Positions 1-7,890 of a DNA stretch of 20,037 nucleotides are shown here, in pieces. The stretch is from JBOHCT01 sp050699055. GTDB lineage: Bacteria; Actinomycetota; Actinomycetes; Streptosporangiales; JBOHCT01. The notes under the pieces are model-generated. The model was given only the letters and a program-made list of their open reading frames with translations, searched no databases and was not told where the DNA came from. The stretch is taken from the NCBI GenBank assembly GCA_050699055.1, contig JBOHCT010000062.1, forward strand, positions 1-20,037, written 5' to 3'. Made by a program: the position numbers and the translations under genes. Each line of letters starts with the position of its first letter. Position 1 is the stretch's first letter.

Positions 1-962
1 AGCAGTCGCCACTGCGGTGTGTGTTGGGTCACCGCGGGTGCATGGGTGGCGACCAGAGCTCGCGCGGCATCCAGGTCGGCTGGTGTCTTGAGAGCGACAG
101 TCTCCACGCCGGGAAGCGCGCGCCGGGCGAGACCGACCAACGTACCGGCGGGTGGCAGCTCGATGAGGGCGCTCATGCCCATGTCGCCCATCGTTCGCAT
201 GCAGAGATCCCAGCGTACGGGCGCGCTGACCTGGCAGACCATCCGGTCCAGCACCGCGTCACCGCGGTCGATCACCGTCCCGTCGCGGTTGGACAGCAGC
301 GGGGCCGCGGGATCAGCCATGGGGACACCGGGAGCGAGCCGGCGCAGCGCCTCGACCGCGGGCTTCATGTGCGAGGTGTGAAAGGCACCCGCGACAGCCA
401 GCGGACGGAGACGGGTGCGGGTTGGCGGATCCGCGACAAGGCTCTCGAGCTGCTCCATGGTGCCAGCGGCGACGATTTGCCCGGCGCCGTTGCTGTTGGC
501 GGCGGTGATGCCGAGCGCGTCGAGCTTCGTGTGGACCGTGTCCGGGTCGCCACCGAGGATCGCCGTCATGCCACCGTCGTGCACGGCGGCGGCCTCGGCC
601 ATGGCCCGCCCCCGCTCGCGGACGAACACCATCGCCGTCTCCGGGCTCATCGCCCTGGCGATGGCGGCCGCCGTCACCTCGCCCACGCTGTGCCCGGCGA
701 TCGCACCCACGCACTGGGGGGCGTCGCCGAGATGGCCGAAGAGCGCCTCAGCGGCGAGCAGACCGGAGCCCACGAGCAGCGGCTGGGCGACCGAGGTCTC
801 GCGGATCTCGTCCGCGGCGGCGGTCGTCCCGTATCGGGTGAGATCGAGGTCGGTCACGGCGGAAAGCCAGGCCAGGCGCTCACGGGCATGCGGAAGACCA
901 AGCCAAGGGGTGAGGAAACCGGGCGTCTGAGAGCCCTGGCCGGGAGCGACGACAACGAGCAC
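1..962 (-). CDS. fabD: Malonyl-CoA:ACP transacylase (partial, 3' end outside window)
   Basis: Transfers the malonyl group from CoA to acyl carrier protein, the entry step of type II fatty-acid synthesis in the cytoplasm. The frame is open from a GTG at 962 (preceded by AAGG) to the window edge, giving 320 residues; the family is usually about 300-320, so only a few C-terminal codons should be missing. The N-terminus reads APGQGSQ, the oxyanion-loop motif. GHSVGE carries the nucleophile Ser92, the same number as in E. coli FabD. ERGRAM holds the substrate-carboxylate Arg117, GAFHTSHM the catalytic His195, and Gln244 sits in VCQVSAP. The gene lies 79 bp downstream of the fasR-like regulator, as in Streptomyces and Mycobacterium, where fabH, acpP and fabF follow. 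Identity is clear; the choice of GTG 962 fits both the ribosome binding site and family length. Confidence 0.95.
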   Translation of the reverse strand, partial: MLVVVAPGQGSQTPGFLTPWLGLPHARERLAWLSAVTDLDLTRYGTTAAADEIRETSVAQPLLVGSGLLAAEALFGHLGDAPQCVGAIAGHSVGEVTAAAIARAMSPETAMVFVRERGRAMAEAAAVHDGGMTAILGGDPDTVHTKLDALGITAANSNGAGQIVAAGTMEQLESLVADPPTRTRLRPLAVAGAFHTSHMKPAVEALRRLAPGVPMADPAAPLLSNRDGTVIDRGDAVLDRMVCQVSAPVRWDLCMRTMGDMGMSALIELPPAGTLVGLARRALPGVETVALKTPADLDAARALVATHAPAVTQHTPQWRL

Positions 963-1004
963 GATTCCTACCTTGCCTGTAGAAGGTCACCAGGTCTGCG
1001 GATC

Positions 1005-1010
1005 ACCCTA
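1005..1010 (-). promoter_or_regulatory. Candidate -10 box of the fabD promoter
   Basis: On the minus strand the 79-bp gap between the regulator and fabD contains TAGGGT, matching the actinobacterial TANNNT -10 pattern, about 40 bp before the fabD start. No good -35 box lies 17 bp upstream, which would fit a promoter needing an activator. FasR is known in Streptomyces to activate the fabDHPF promoter, so its operator would be expected here. I could not identify an operator with confidence. Confidence 0.3.
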
Positions 1011-1041
1011 CGAACTTCCCCAGCGCAGCGTTGTTCACCCC

Positions 1042-2235
1042 CTACAACGGCACCTGGCTCTCGGCGAGTCGCCCGAGAATGAGGGCGATGTGCAGGACGA
1101 AGGCCGCCCGTGAGTCGGTCGGCGGGTATCCGGTCATCTCGGCGATGCGCCTGAGGCGGTAGCGCACCGTGTTGGGATGGACGAAGAGCATCCGCGCGGT
1201 CGCCTCGACCGACGACGCGTGCGCGAGATAGGCGGCCAGCGTGTCGAGCAGCGGCGGTCCAGCAGGGGGGCCAGCATCGTGGAGCGGTCCGTAGACGTCG
1301 GCGACCAGTACCCGCCGAGCCTCGTCGTCGCCCTCGAGGGCTCGTTCTGGGAGGAGATCGTCGGCCAGTACCGGGCGGGGCGCCTCGGTCCACGCCAGCG
1401 CCGCACGCAGCCCGGCGAGAGCCGCTCGCGCTGACTGCGTGGCGTCATGCAAATCGCTGACCTTCGGTCCGACGACGACGGGCCCAGGCCCGAAGCGTCC
1501 GACAAGCTCGCGCGCGGCGTGCAAGGGATCATCGACATCCCCGACGATGACGACGAGGCGGCTGCCACGGACGCCCGCGAGGAGATCGAGCTTCGCGTGG
1601 CGGGCCGTCCGCTGGACGTCGTCGACGACCGCCTCGGCCTCGGCCTGCGGCGCGCGTCCCGTGACCACGGCGACCGACCGAGAGCCCCATCCCAGCGCCG
1701 CGGCCCACGAGTGCATGCCGTCGTCGACCTCGCCCCGCAACAAGGCGTCGACCACCAGAGCTTCCAGACGTGAGTCCCACGCTCCCCGTGCCTCCGCGGC
1801 CTGCGCGTACACCTGGGCGGCCGCGAACGCGATCTCTCTGGAGTACCGAAGCACCGCCTCGCGCAGCTCCGCCTCTCCACCGGGCGCCGCGAGATCATCG
1901 ACCTGCGACTCGACGACTTCGATCACAACCCGGATGAGATCGACAGTCTGGCGCAGAGAGACGGCGCGCACGAGTTCGCGCGGAGCCGTCCCGAACACCT
2001 CGCCGGTCAGCTGGAGGCGCTTGCCCGGACGCTTGAACCAGTCGACGAAGGCGGCGATCCCCGCCTGAGCGACGAGCCCGATCCACGACCGGTGTTCGGC
2101 TGACATCTCCCTGAACCACGGGAGCGTCTCCTCCATACGCGTCATGGCCGCCGTGCCGAGAGTCCCCATCGCACGCTCGAACCGGCGGGTGGTCTCGGCC
2201 CGGATCTCATCGTCCACGAGGCCCCATGCTCCCAC
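1042..2235 (-). CDS. fasR: FasR-like PucR-family transcriptional regulator of fatty-acid synthesis
   Basis: Predicted DNA-binding activator of the downstream fabD operon. The 397-residue protein has a long N-terminal helical region (about 1-150), a central GGDEF-like domain of the CdaR/PucR type (about 160-300), and a C-terminal PucR/CdaR helix-turn-helix (about 330-370). The latter includes SVEATARMLFVHPNTVRYRL, the hallmark of the family. Length and position directly before fabD match Streptomyces FasR (SCO2386) and mycobacterial Rv2242. The frame opens at a GTG at 2235 with no obvious ribosome binding site. A second GTG six codons on (2217) has GGGAG upstream and may be the real start. The gene follows the 280-residue unknown gene by 6 bp, so it is probably co-transcribed with aceE as well. 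Function comes from family and synteny; DNA binding is inferred. Confidence 0.88.
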   Translation of the reverse strand: MGAWGLVDDEIRAETTRRFERAMGTLGTAAMTRMEETLPWFREMSAEHRSWIGLVAQAGIAAFVDWFKRPGKRLQLTGEVFGTAPRELVRAVSLRQTVDLIRVVIEVVESQVDDLAAPGGEAELREAVLRYSREIAFAAAQVYAQAAEARGAWDSRLEALVVDALLRGEVDDGMHSWAAALGWGSRSVAVVTGRAPQAEAEAVVDDVQRTARHAKLDLLAGVRGSRLVVIVGDVDDPLHAARELVGRFGPGPVVVGPKVSDLHDATQSARAALAGLRAALAWTEAPRPVLADDLLPERALEGDDEARRVLVADVYGPLHDAGPPAGPPLLDTLAAYLAHASSVEATARMLFVHPNTVRYRLRRIAEMTGYPPTDSRAAFVLHIALILGRLAESQVPL

Positions 2236-2241
2236 GCGACA

Positions 2242-3084
2242 CTAGTCGGGGGTGGGATGCAGCAGCGGCTGGGCGGGGACCGTCAGGATCTCCACGAGCG
2301 TGTCGTCGACGGCGTCGGCGACGAGTAGCGCGCAGGCGGCGTCGAGGCACAGGTCGCGTACGCGCGAGGCCGTCTCGTCCTCGTGCCTGCGCCGGCAGGG
2401 GCCGCAGCCGCGTGCGTAGGCAGCCGCTCCCATGCGTCGTACGATCGACCACAGCCGACGGCGAGAGGTGAGCACGGCGGCCCGCCACGCCTCGTCCCTG
2501 GCCCGGTGGCGAAGGTCGCGGGTCCGGCCGGCGGCCTTCACCAGGGAGGCGTACAAGGCGGCGCTCTCGACGTCGTGGCACCGCGACGTGAGACGTCCCA
2601 TGCCCTCGAGAACCGCCCGGATCCGGCCGGCGTTGGGACCGAGGTCGAGCTCGGCGGGCCCGGCGCCGGGGTAGGCGGCGTACCACGGGGCGCTAAGGAT
2701 GAGGTACTCGTTCGTGCGCGACGTGGGCCGGGCGAACGCCGCGGCCAGCACGTCACGAACAGCGTTCAGCGCCCTTCTCGTCACCTCTGGGCTCGTGGTG
2801 GTGTCCGGCGCCGTGCCGTCCAAATCCTCGGCGAATGCCGCGCTGACGGTCTCGAACGCGCTGAGGAGGTCGACCACGAGTGGCGCGTCGGGGGACAGGG
2901 CCGCCGCGCGGGCGACGGCGGCGCGGCGCGAGTTACGCCACGCCGCCGCCAGCCTGCGCAGGTCGTCGTCCTCGATAGTCGGCAGCCGGGCGAGCACCGT
3001 TTCGATCTCCGCCCGGTTGGGATGGTCCGCCAGGCACCCGATCGTTCTGCGTCGTCTCCAGCTCATGAGCGGGGAACGCCGCAT
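2242..3084 (-). CDS. Hypothetical protein between aceE and fasR
   Basis: A 280-residue protein of unrecognised family, rich in Ala, Arg and Leu and apparently helical, with no signal peptide and no clear membrane segment. The only motif seen is a single C-x2-C pair (GCGPC) near residue 225, inside a Cys- and Arg-rich patch. The gene sits 16 bp after aceE and 6 bp before the fasR-like gene, all on the minus strand, so it is very likely in their transcript. In Mycobacterium the fasR homologue follows aceE directly, so this gene is an addition to the conserved order. The start at 3084 has GAGGAG directly abutting the ATG, which is too close; Met7 (3066) is a reasonable alternative. The coding frame is supported by codon bias and operon position, but no function is proposed. 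Confidence 0.7.
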   Translation of the reverse strand: MRRSPLMSWRRRRTIGCLADHPNRAEIETVLARLPTIEDDDLRRLAAAWRNSRRAAVARAAALSPDAPLVVDLLSAFETVSAAFAEDLDGTAPDTTTSPEVTRRALNAVRDVLAAAFARPTSRTNEYLILSAPWYAAYPGAGPAELDLGPNAGRIRAVLEGMGRLTSRCHDVESAALYASLVKAAGRTRDLRHRARDEAWRAAVLTSRRRLWSIVRRMGAAAYARGCGPCRRRHEDETASRVRDLCLDAACALLVADAVDDTLVEILTVPAQPLLHPTPD

Positions 3085-3100
3085 CTCCTCGGCCGCCGGC

Positions 3101-5827
3101 TCATGTGCTCGTCGTGGGATGGCCGAGCAGGTTGTACCGGTCGATGGCCTGCTGCAGCACCTCGGGCTTGACCTCTCCCCGGTGCGAGAGCGACGTCAGC
3201 ACCGCCAGGGTGATCGACGTGGCGTCGACGTGGAAGTACCGTCGCAACGCCTCGCGGGTGTCGGAGTGGCCGAAGCCATCCGTGCCGAGCGAGAAGTAGT
3301 CGCTCGGCATCCAGCGGGCGACCTGGTCGGGGACCGCGCGCATGAAGTCGCTCACGCTCACGACCGGACCGGGCTGCCCGTCAAGCGCACGGGTGACGTA
3401 CGGCGTTCGCTGCTCCTCTTCGGGGTGCAGGTAGTTCCATTCCTCGCATGCCACGGCCTCACGGCGGAGCTCGTTCCACGACGCCGCGGACCAGACGTCC
3501 GCGGCGACGCCCCAGTCCTCGGCGAGCAGCCGCTGTGCCTCCATCGCCCACGGCAGCGATACGCCGGAGGCGAGGATCTGGGACCGCGGACGATCGCCCT
3601 CGGCCGCTGGGGCCGCCGCGTACTTGTAGAGACCCTTCAACAGGCTGTCGACGTCGAGCCCCTCCGGCTCCGGCGGCTGGGTGTAGGGGTCGTTGTACAC
3701 GGTGAGGTAGTAGTAGATGTTTTCGCCGTGCGGATGCTCGTCGGTCGAGCCGTACATCCGCCGCAGCGCATCCTTGACGATGTGGGCGATCTCGAAGGCC
3801 CAGCCGGGGTCGTAGTAGACGCAGGCGGGGTTGGTCGAGGCGAGCAGCGGCGACTGGCCGTCCTGATGCTGGAGGCCCTCGCCGTTCAGTGTTGTCCTCC
3901 CCGCGGTGCAGCCGAGCAGGAAGCCGCGGCCCATCTGGTCGCCCATGGCCCACATGAGGTCGCCGGTGCGCTGAAAGCCGAACATCGAGTAGAAGACGTA
4001 CACCGGGATCATGTGCTCGCTGTGGGTGGCGTACGACGTGCCGCCAGCGATCACCGACCCCATCGCCCCGGCCTCGCTGATGCCTTCGTGCAGGAGCTGG
4101 CCGGTCTCCGACTCGCGGTACGACAGCAGCATGTCGCGGTCGACCGGGTCGTAGCGCTGGCCGTGCGGCGAGTAGATCTTGGCGGTCGGGAACAGCGAGT
4201 CCATGCCGAATGTGCGGGCCTCGTCCGGGATGATCGGCACGAACCGCTCGCCGAGGCCCTCCTCCTTGGTGAGGTCCTTGAGCAGCCGCACGAACGCCAT
4301 GGTCGTCGCGACCTCCTGCTTGCCCGAGCCCCTCTGGAGGCGGGTGTATGAGGGATCGCCCGGCAGCGTCAGCGGTTTGACCCGCACACGTCGCTCCGGT
4401 AGGAAGCCGCCCAGCGCCCGGCGGCGCCCCATCATGTACTGATGCTCCTCGGAGTCCTCACCCGGATGGTAGTAGGGCGGCAGGTCCTGCTCGAGGTCTT
4501 TGTCCGGGATCGGGAGGTACAGGCGGTCGCGGAAGGTCTTGAGTTCGTCGGTGGTCATCTTCTTCATCTGGTGGGTGGCGTTGCGGGCCTCGAAGTCCGG
4601 CCCGAGCGTCCAGCCCTTGATCGTCTGGGCGAGGATCACCGTCGGCTGGCCGACGTGCTCGCGCGCCGCCCGGAACGCGGCGTAGACCTTGTGGTAGTCG
4701 TGCCCGCCGCGGGACAGCTTCTCCAGCTCCTCGTCGGACAGGTCGCGGGCCATCTTGCGTAGTCGTGGATCGTGTCCGAAGAAGTTCTCCCGGATGTAGG
4801 CGCCCGACTCGACGGCGTAGGTCTGGAACTGCCCGTCCGGGGTGGTGTTCATCTTGTTGACGAGCGCCCCGTCGATGTCCTGGGCGAGCAGGGGGTCCCA
4901 GTCGCGCCCCCAGATCACCTTGATGACGTTCCAACCCGCGCCGCGGAAGTACGACTCCAGCTCTTGGATGATCTTGCCGTTGCCGCGTACGGGTCCGTCG
5001 AGTTGCTGCAGGTTGCAGTTGATGACGAACGTGAGGTTGTCGAGTTCCTCGCGCGCGGCGACACCGATCGCGCCCAGGGCCTCGGGCTCGCCCATCTCGC
5101 CGTCCCCGAGGAACGCCCACACGTGCGACGCGCTCGTGTCCTTGATACGGCGGGCGTGTAGGTAGCGGTTGAAACGGGCCTGGTAGATCGCGTTGATCGG
5201 GGTCAGGCCCATCGAGACGGTGGGGAACTCCCAGAAGTCGGGCATGAGCCGCGGGTGCGGGTAGCTCGGCAGCCCGTCGCGGCTGATCTCCTGCCGGAAT
5301 CCGTCAAGCTGGTCCTCGGTGAGCCGTCCCTCGAGGTAGGCGCGGGCGTAGATGCCAGGGGAGGCGTGGCCTTGGAAGAAGACCTGGTCGCCGGACTCGC
5401 CGCCGACCTTGCCACGGAAGAAGTGGTTGTAGCCGACCTCGTAGAGGCTCGCCGCTGACGCGTACGTCGCGAGGTGTCCGCCGACGCCTGTGAGCTTGTT
5501 GGCCCGGCTGACGCTGATCGCGGCGTTCCACCGGATGAAGGCCCGGATGCGCCGCTCGATGTACTCGTCGCCTGGGAACCAGGGTTCCTGCTCCGGCGGG
5601 ATCGTGTTGATGTAGTCGGTGCTGCGCAGGCCCGGCACGCCCACCTGGTACTCGCGGGCGCGCTCCAGTAGCCGCAGCATGATGTAGCGCCCCCGGCTGC
5701 GGCCCTGGGTCTTCAGGACCCCGTCCAGAGACTCCACCCACTCGCGAGTCTCGTCCGGGTCGATGTCGGGCAACTGGCTGGGTAGACCATCGCTGATGAT
5801 CGGGTAGCGATCATGTCCGGAAGCCAC
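3101..5827 (-). CDS. aceE: Pyruvate dehydrogenase E1 component, homodimeric type
   Basis: Thiamine-diphosphate enzyme that decarboxylates pyruvate and reductively acetylates the lipoyl group of E2, feeding acetyl-CoA into the TCA cycle and fatty-acid synthesis. The 908 residues match the single-chain homodimeric E1 (about 890-930). The TPP/Mg motif begins GDGEMGEPEALG (GDGE at 241-244) and continues to NCNLQQLDG about 30 residues on. NKMNTTPDGQFQTYAVESGAYIRENFFG and LNGEGLQHQDGQSPL are also characteristic of AceE. The start is a GTG at 5827 with GAAGG 8 nt upstream. It heads the minus-strand run towards the unknown 280-residue gene, fasR and fabD, coupling acetyl-CoA supply with lipid synthesis. 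No E2 or E3 gene is present here, as is usual in actinobacteria, where these are encoded elsewhere. Confidence 0.97.
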   Translation of the reverse strand: MASGHDRYPIISDGLPSQLPDIDPDETREWVESLDGVLKTQGRSRGRYIMLRLLERAREYQVGVPGLRSTDYINTIPPEQEPWFPGDEYIERRIRAFIRWNAAISVSRANKLTGVGGHLATYASAASLYEVGYNHFFRGKVGGESGDQVFFQGHASPGIYARAYLEGRLTEDQLDGFRQEISRDGLPSYPHPRLMPDFWEFPTVSMGLTPINAIYQARFNRYLHARRIKDTSASHVWAFLGDGEMGEPEALGAIGVAAREELDNLTFVINCNLQQLDGPVRGNGKIIQELESYFRGAGWNVIKVIWGRDWDPLLAQDIDGALVNKMNTTPDGQFQTYAVESGAYIRENFFGHDPRLRKMARDLSDEELEKLSRGGHDYHKVYAAFRAAREHVGQPTVILAQTIKGWTLGPDFEARNATHQMKKMTTDELKTFRDRLYLPIPDKDLEQDLPPYYHPGEDSEEHQYMMGRRRALGGFLPERRVRVKPLTLPGDPSYTRLQRGSGKQEVATTMAFVRLLKDLTKEEGLGERFVPIIPDEARTFGMDSLFPTAKIYSPHGQRYDPVDRDMLLSYRESETGQLLHEGISEAGAMGSVIAGGTSYATHSEHMIPVYVFYSMFGFQRTGDLMWAMGDQMGRGFLLGCTAGRTTLNGEGLQHQDGQSPLLASTNPACVYYDPGWAFEIAHIVKDALRRMYGSTDEHPHGENIYYYLTVYNDPYTQPPEPEGLDVDSLLKGLYKYAAAPAAEGDRPRSQILASGVSLPWAMEAQRLLAEDWGVAADVWSAASWNELRREAVACEEWNYLHPEEEQRTPYVTRALDGQPGPVVSVSDFMRAVPDQVARWMPSDYFSLGTDGFGHSDTREALRRYFHVDATSITLAVLTSLSHRGEVKPEVLQQAIDRYNLLGHPTTST

Positions 5828-6114
5828 GGGGGTACCTTCGCCTTCCGAGAGCTTGTCGATTGTGTCCGTCTGTCCTCTCCATGTTCCCTCATCCGGCGAC
5901 TATGGTCATACGCCAGGAGGGCGGACGCCGTCTCTACCTGGCGGTAGCCCTTCGCGGGGTCGCGTCGGGGCGCTCTTGGAGGGCTCTTGACGTACGGCGC
6001 CAGGGCGTGTCTCGTGGTCTTATCCCACCATGGGGGTCACGTCCCCAGCGTCACGCTCAGGTATTGAGGCTTCATAGCCAACGTACCGACACACAGAGGG
6101 AGGTCGAGACGACG

Positions 6115-6306
6115 ATGCAGGCCACCGTCGGTGACCGGCTCCATGCGCACGGCAACACCGTCGGCGAGCCCGACCGGATCGGGGAGATCGTCGAGGTTCG
6201 CGGCGGCGGGGGCGAGCCGCCATATCTCGTGCGTTTCGATGACGGGAGTGAGAAGCTCGTCTTCCCCGGCCCGGACGCGGTCGTGGAGCCGAAGGGGTCC
6301 GTCTGA
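6115..6306 (+). CDS. DUF1918 domain protein
   Basis: A 63-residue protein covering the whole DUF1918 domain: GDRLHAHGNTVGEPDRIGEI, then a glycine-rich turn, PPYLVRFDDGSE and the terminal FPGPDAVVEP. The fold is expected to be a small SH3-like beta barrel; its biochemical role is unknown. It is divergent from aceE across a 287-bp gap. The ATG at 6115 has GGGAGG about 10 nt upstream. The open frame runs further up to 5860, but that part has no family similarity and ignores the ribosome binding site. The YjbQ-family gene follows 34 bp later. Confidence 0.85.
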   Translation: MQATVGDRLHAHGNTVGEPDRIGEIVEVRGGGGEPPYLVRFDDGSEKLVFPGPDAVVEPKGSV

Positions 6307-6340
6307 GATCCTCGACATCAGGGCGGACAAACCACTACCC

Positions 6341-6757
6341 ATGAAGACAGACACCATCCAGCTCAGCACCGGCGGCCGGGAATGCGTTCAGGACATCACC
6401 CGGGAGTGCGTGCGGTTCGTCGACGAAGCGGCCCGCGGCGGCAACGGGCTGTTGCACGTGTTCGTCCCGCACGCGACCGCGGGCGTGGCGCTCATGGAGC
6501 TCGGCTCCGGCAGCGATCGTGACCTTCTCGACGTGCTTGCCGAGTTGCTTCCGCCCGATGACCGCTGGATGCACGCTCACGGTTCGCAGGGCCATGGGCG
6601 CACTCACGTGATGCCGGTGTTCGTGCCGCCATACGTTACGATCCCGGTCGTCGACGGCAACCTCGCGCTCGGCACCTGGCAGTCCGTCGCGCTGGTCGAC
6701 CTCAATGTGGACAACCCCGGCCGACGAGTACGACTGTCGTTCCTCAGCGATGAGTGA
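6341..6757 (+). CDS. YjbQ/UPF0047 family protein
   Basis: A 138-residue protein, the normal size for the YjbQ family (small trimeric barrel proteins with a histidine cluster; weak thiamine-phosphate-synthase activity has been reported for some members). Seen here: LLHVFVPHATAGVALMEL with His44; a histidine-rich stretch HAHGSQGHGRTH (His78, 80, 85, 89) where the family has its metal or ligand histidines; and the strongly conserved DGNLALGTWQSVALVDLN followed by RRVRLSF. The segment after His44 departs from the common ENED-type acidic sequence, so the exact ligand set may differ. Its ribosome binding site is weak; the ATG at 6341 is chosen because family similarity starts there, although the frame opens earlier inside the DUF1918 gene. 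The cellular role is uncertain. Confidence 0.85.
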   Translation: MKTDTIQLSTGGRECVQDITRECVRFVDEAARGGNGLLHVFVPHATAGVALMELGSGSDRDLLDVLAELLPPDDRWMHAHGSQGHGRTHVMPVFVPPYVTIPVVDGNLALGTWQSVALVDLNVDNPGRRVRLSFLSDE

Positions 6758-6772
6758 CGCCGGAGGTATCGT

Positions 6773-6824
6773 GCCGTACGCTCGATCGCAATCTAGACGC
6801 GACCTGCTACCTCTTGCGTACGGC
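6773..6824. repeat. 9-bp inverted repeat upstream of the DUF3052 gene
   Basis: GCCGTACGC (6773-6781) and its exact reverse complement GCGTACGGC (6816-6824) are separated by 34 nt in the 144-bp gap before the DUF3052 gene. Each arm contains the self-complementary core CGTACG, which favours paired protein-binding sites over an RNA hairpin. No protein can be named, and the spacing is long for a simple operator. Confidence 0.4.
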
Positions 6825-6901
6825 GGGCCGTCCGGTGTGAACTTGCCGACCAATAGAGAACACCGCCGCACGGCGCGGCGGATCACCCAGGGAGGATTTT
6901 C

Positions 6902-7330
6902 GTGAGCGCGACCGCGGGTCCCGCGCAGGGGCAGAGCACCCTGGCCGAGCATCTCGGCCTCAAGCCGGGACAGGTGGTTCAGGAGATCGGCTACGACGAT
7001 GACTGCGACGAGGATCTGCGCCAGTCCATCGTGGAGCACACGGGCGGTCAGCTTGTGGACGAGGACTATGACGACGTCGTCGACGTCGTGCTCTTGTGGT
7101 GGCGCGACGATGACGGCGACCTTGTCGACGCGCTGGTCGACGCCCTCGCCTCGCTCGCCGACGGGGGGCACATCTGGCTGCTGACCCCCAAGGTGGGGCG
7201 AGGCGGTCACGTCGAGCCCAGCGACATCGGGGAGGCGGCCCCGACGGCGGGTCTCTCGCCCAGCCGAAGTGTGAGCGCCGCTCGTGACTGGTCAGGCACC
7301 CGCCTCGTGGCCCCGAAGGCCCGACGCTGA
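6902..7330 (+). CDS. DUF3052 family protein
   Basis: A 142-residue acidic protein of the actinobacterial DUF3052 family, the counterpart of Rv2239c. Seen features are the start STLAEHLGLKPGQVVQEIGYDDD, an Asp/Glu-rich middle (residues about 30-80, including DEDYDDVVDVVLLWWRDDDGDL), and HIWLLTPKVGRGGHVEPSDI, followed by SVSAARDWSGTRL near the C-terminus. The start is a GTG at 6902 with an excellent GGGAGG about 7 nt upstream. The order DUF3052 then AhpE, next to aceE, is conserved in Mycobacterium (Rv2239c, Rv2238c, Rv2241) and Streptomyces. The molecular function is unknown; persistent linkage with a peroxiredoxin and PDH E1 suggests a role near redox or acetyl-CoA metabolism, but that is inference. 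Confidence 0.88.
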   Translation: MSATAGPAQGQSTLAEHLGLKPGQVVQEIGYDDDCDEDLRQSIVEHTGGQLVDEDYDDVVDVVLLWWRDDDGDLVDALVDALASLADGGHIWLLTPKVGRGGHVEPSDIGEAAPTAGLSPSRSVSAARDWSGTRLVAPKARR

Positions 7331-7356
7331 CCGGCCGTCCGGCCGCCGCGGTCCCG

Positions 7357-7362
7357 TATTCT
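7357..7362 (+). promoter_or_regulatory. Candidate -10 box for the ahpE-like gene
   Basis: TATTCT lies in the 77-bp gap between the DUF3052 gene and the peroxiredoxin, 45 bp before the latter's start. No convincing -35 box is visible. A small hairpin (GCACC, 5-nt loop, GGTGC; 7378-7392) lies just before the ribosome binding site. Readthrough from the upstream gene is equally possible. Confidence 0.25.
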
Positions 7363-7407
7363 GTTCGGATGCGCGGCGCACCTCCGGGGTGCAGCGGAGC
7401 GAACACC

Positions 7408-7869
7408 ATGCCCGCTGAAGTCGGTGAGACCGCACCCGATTTCGAGCTGGCTGACGAGGACGGAGCGCCGGTTCGGCTGTCGGACTTTCGGGGTCACGAG
7501 AACGTCGTCCTCGTCTTCTATCCGTTCGCTTTCACTGGTGTATGCGGGAGGGAGCTACGTGAAATACAGGCTGATCTGTCCTCCTTCGCCAGCGAGGCGG
7601 TCCGGGTCCGCACGGTCTCCGTCGACTGGGTCTTCTCGCACCGCGTGTTCGCCGAACAAGAGGGCCTCGAGTTTCCGTTGCTCGCTGATTTCTGGCCACA
7701 TGGTGCGATCGCCGGGGCGTACGGTGTCTTCGATGAAGAGTTGGGTGCCGCCACCCGCGGGACCTTCATCATCGACAGGAGTGGTGTGGTGCGGTGGAAG
7801 GTGGTCAACCCAGTCCCTGACGCGCGTGACACCAGCGAGTACCGAGAGGCGCTCGCGAAACTCACCTAG
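7408..7869 (+). CDS. ahpE: AhpE-type one-Cys peroxiredoxin
   Basis: Thiol peroxidase expected to reduce hydrogen peroxide, peroxynitrite and lipid hydroperoxides in the cytoplasm. Starting from the ATG at 7408 (GGAG 9 nt upstream) it has 153 residues, the same length as M. tuberculosis AhpE. The active site is YPFAFTGVCG with peroxidatic Cys46. It is the only cysteine in the protein, so no intramolecular resolving Cys exists and an external thiol (mycothiol/mycoredoxin in relatives) must recycle it. FPLLADFWPHGAIAGAYGVF and RGTFIIDRSGVVRWKV are AhpE signatures. The frame extends 13 codons further upstream, but that would put the ribosome binding site inside the gene. It lies between the DUF3052 gene and a zinc-ribbon gene in the same orientation. 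Confidence 0.93.
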   Translation: MPAEVGETAPDFELADEDGAPVRLSDFRGHENVVLVFYPFAFTGVCGRELREIQADLSSFASEAVRVRTVSVDWVFSHRVFAEQEGLEFPLLADFWPHGAIAGAYGVFDEELGAATRGTFIIDRSGVVRWKVVNPVPDARDTSEYREALAKLT

Positions 7870-7890
7870 ACCTTAGACACTGGAAGGGCC

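Noticed and set aside
21..1082. Plus-strand open frame of 353 codons at the left edge
   Set aside because: Antisense of fabD, whose GHSVGE and GAFHTSHM motifs are clear on the minus strand.
2699..4351. Plus-strand open frame of 550 codons
   Set aside because: It lies opposite aceE and the 280-residue gene. Long antisense frames are expected in such GC-rich DNA, and its composition shows no protein family.
5860..6114. N-terminal extension of the DUF1918 gene
   Set aside because: The extra 85 codons have no similarity to the family and would place the good ribosome binding site inside the gene.
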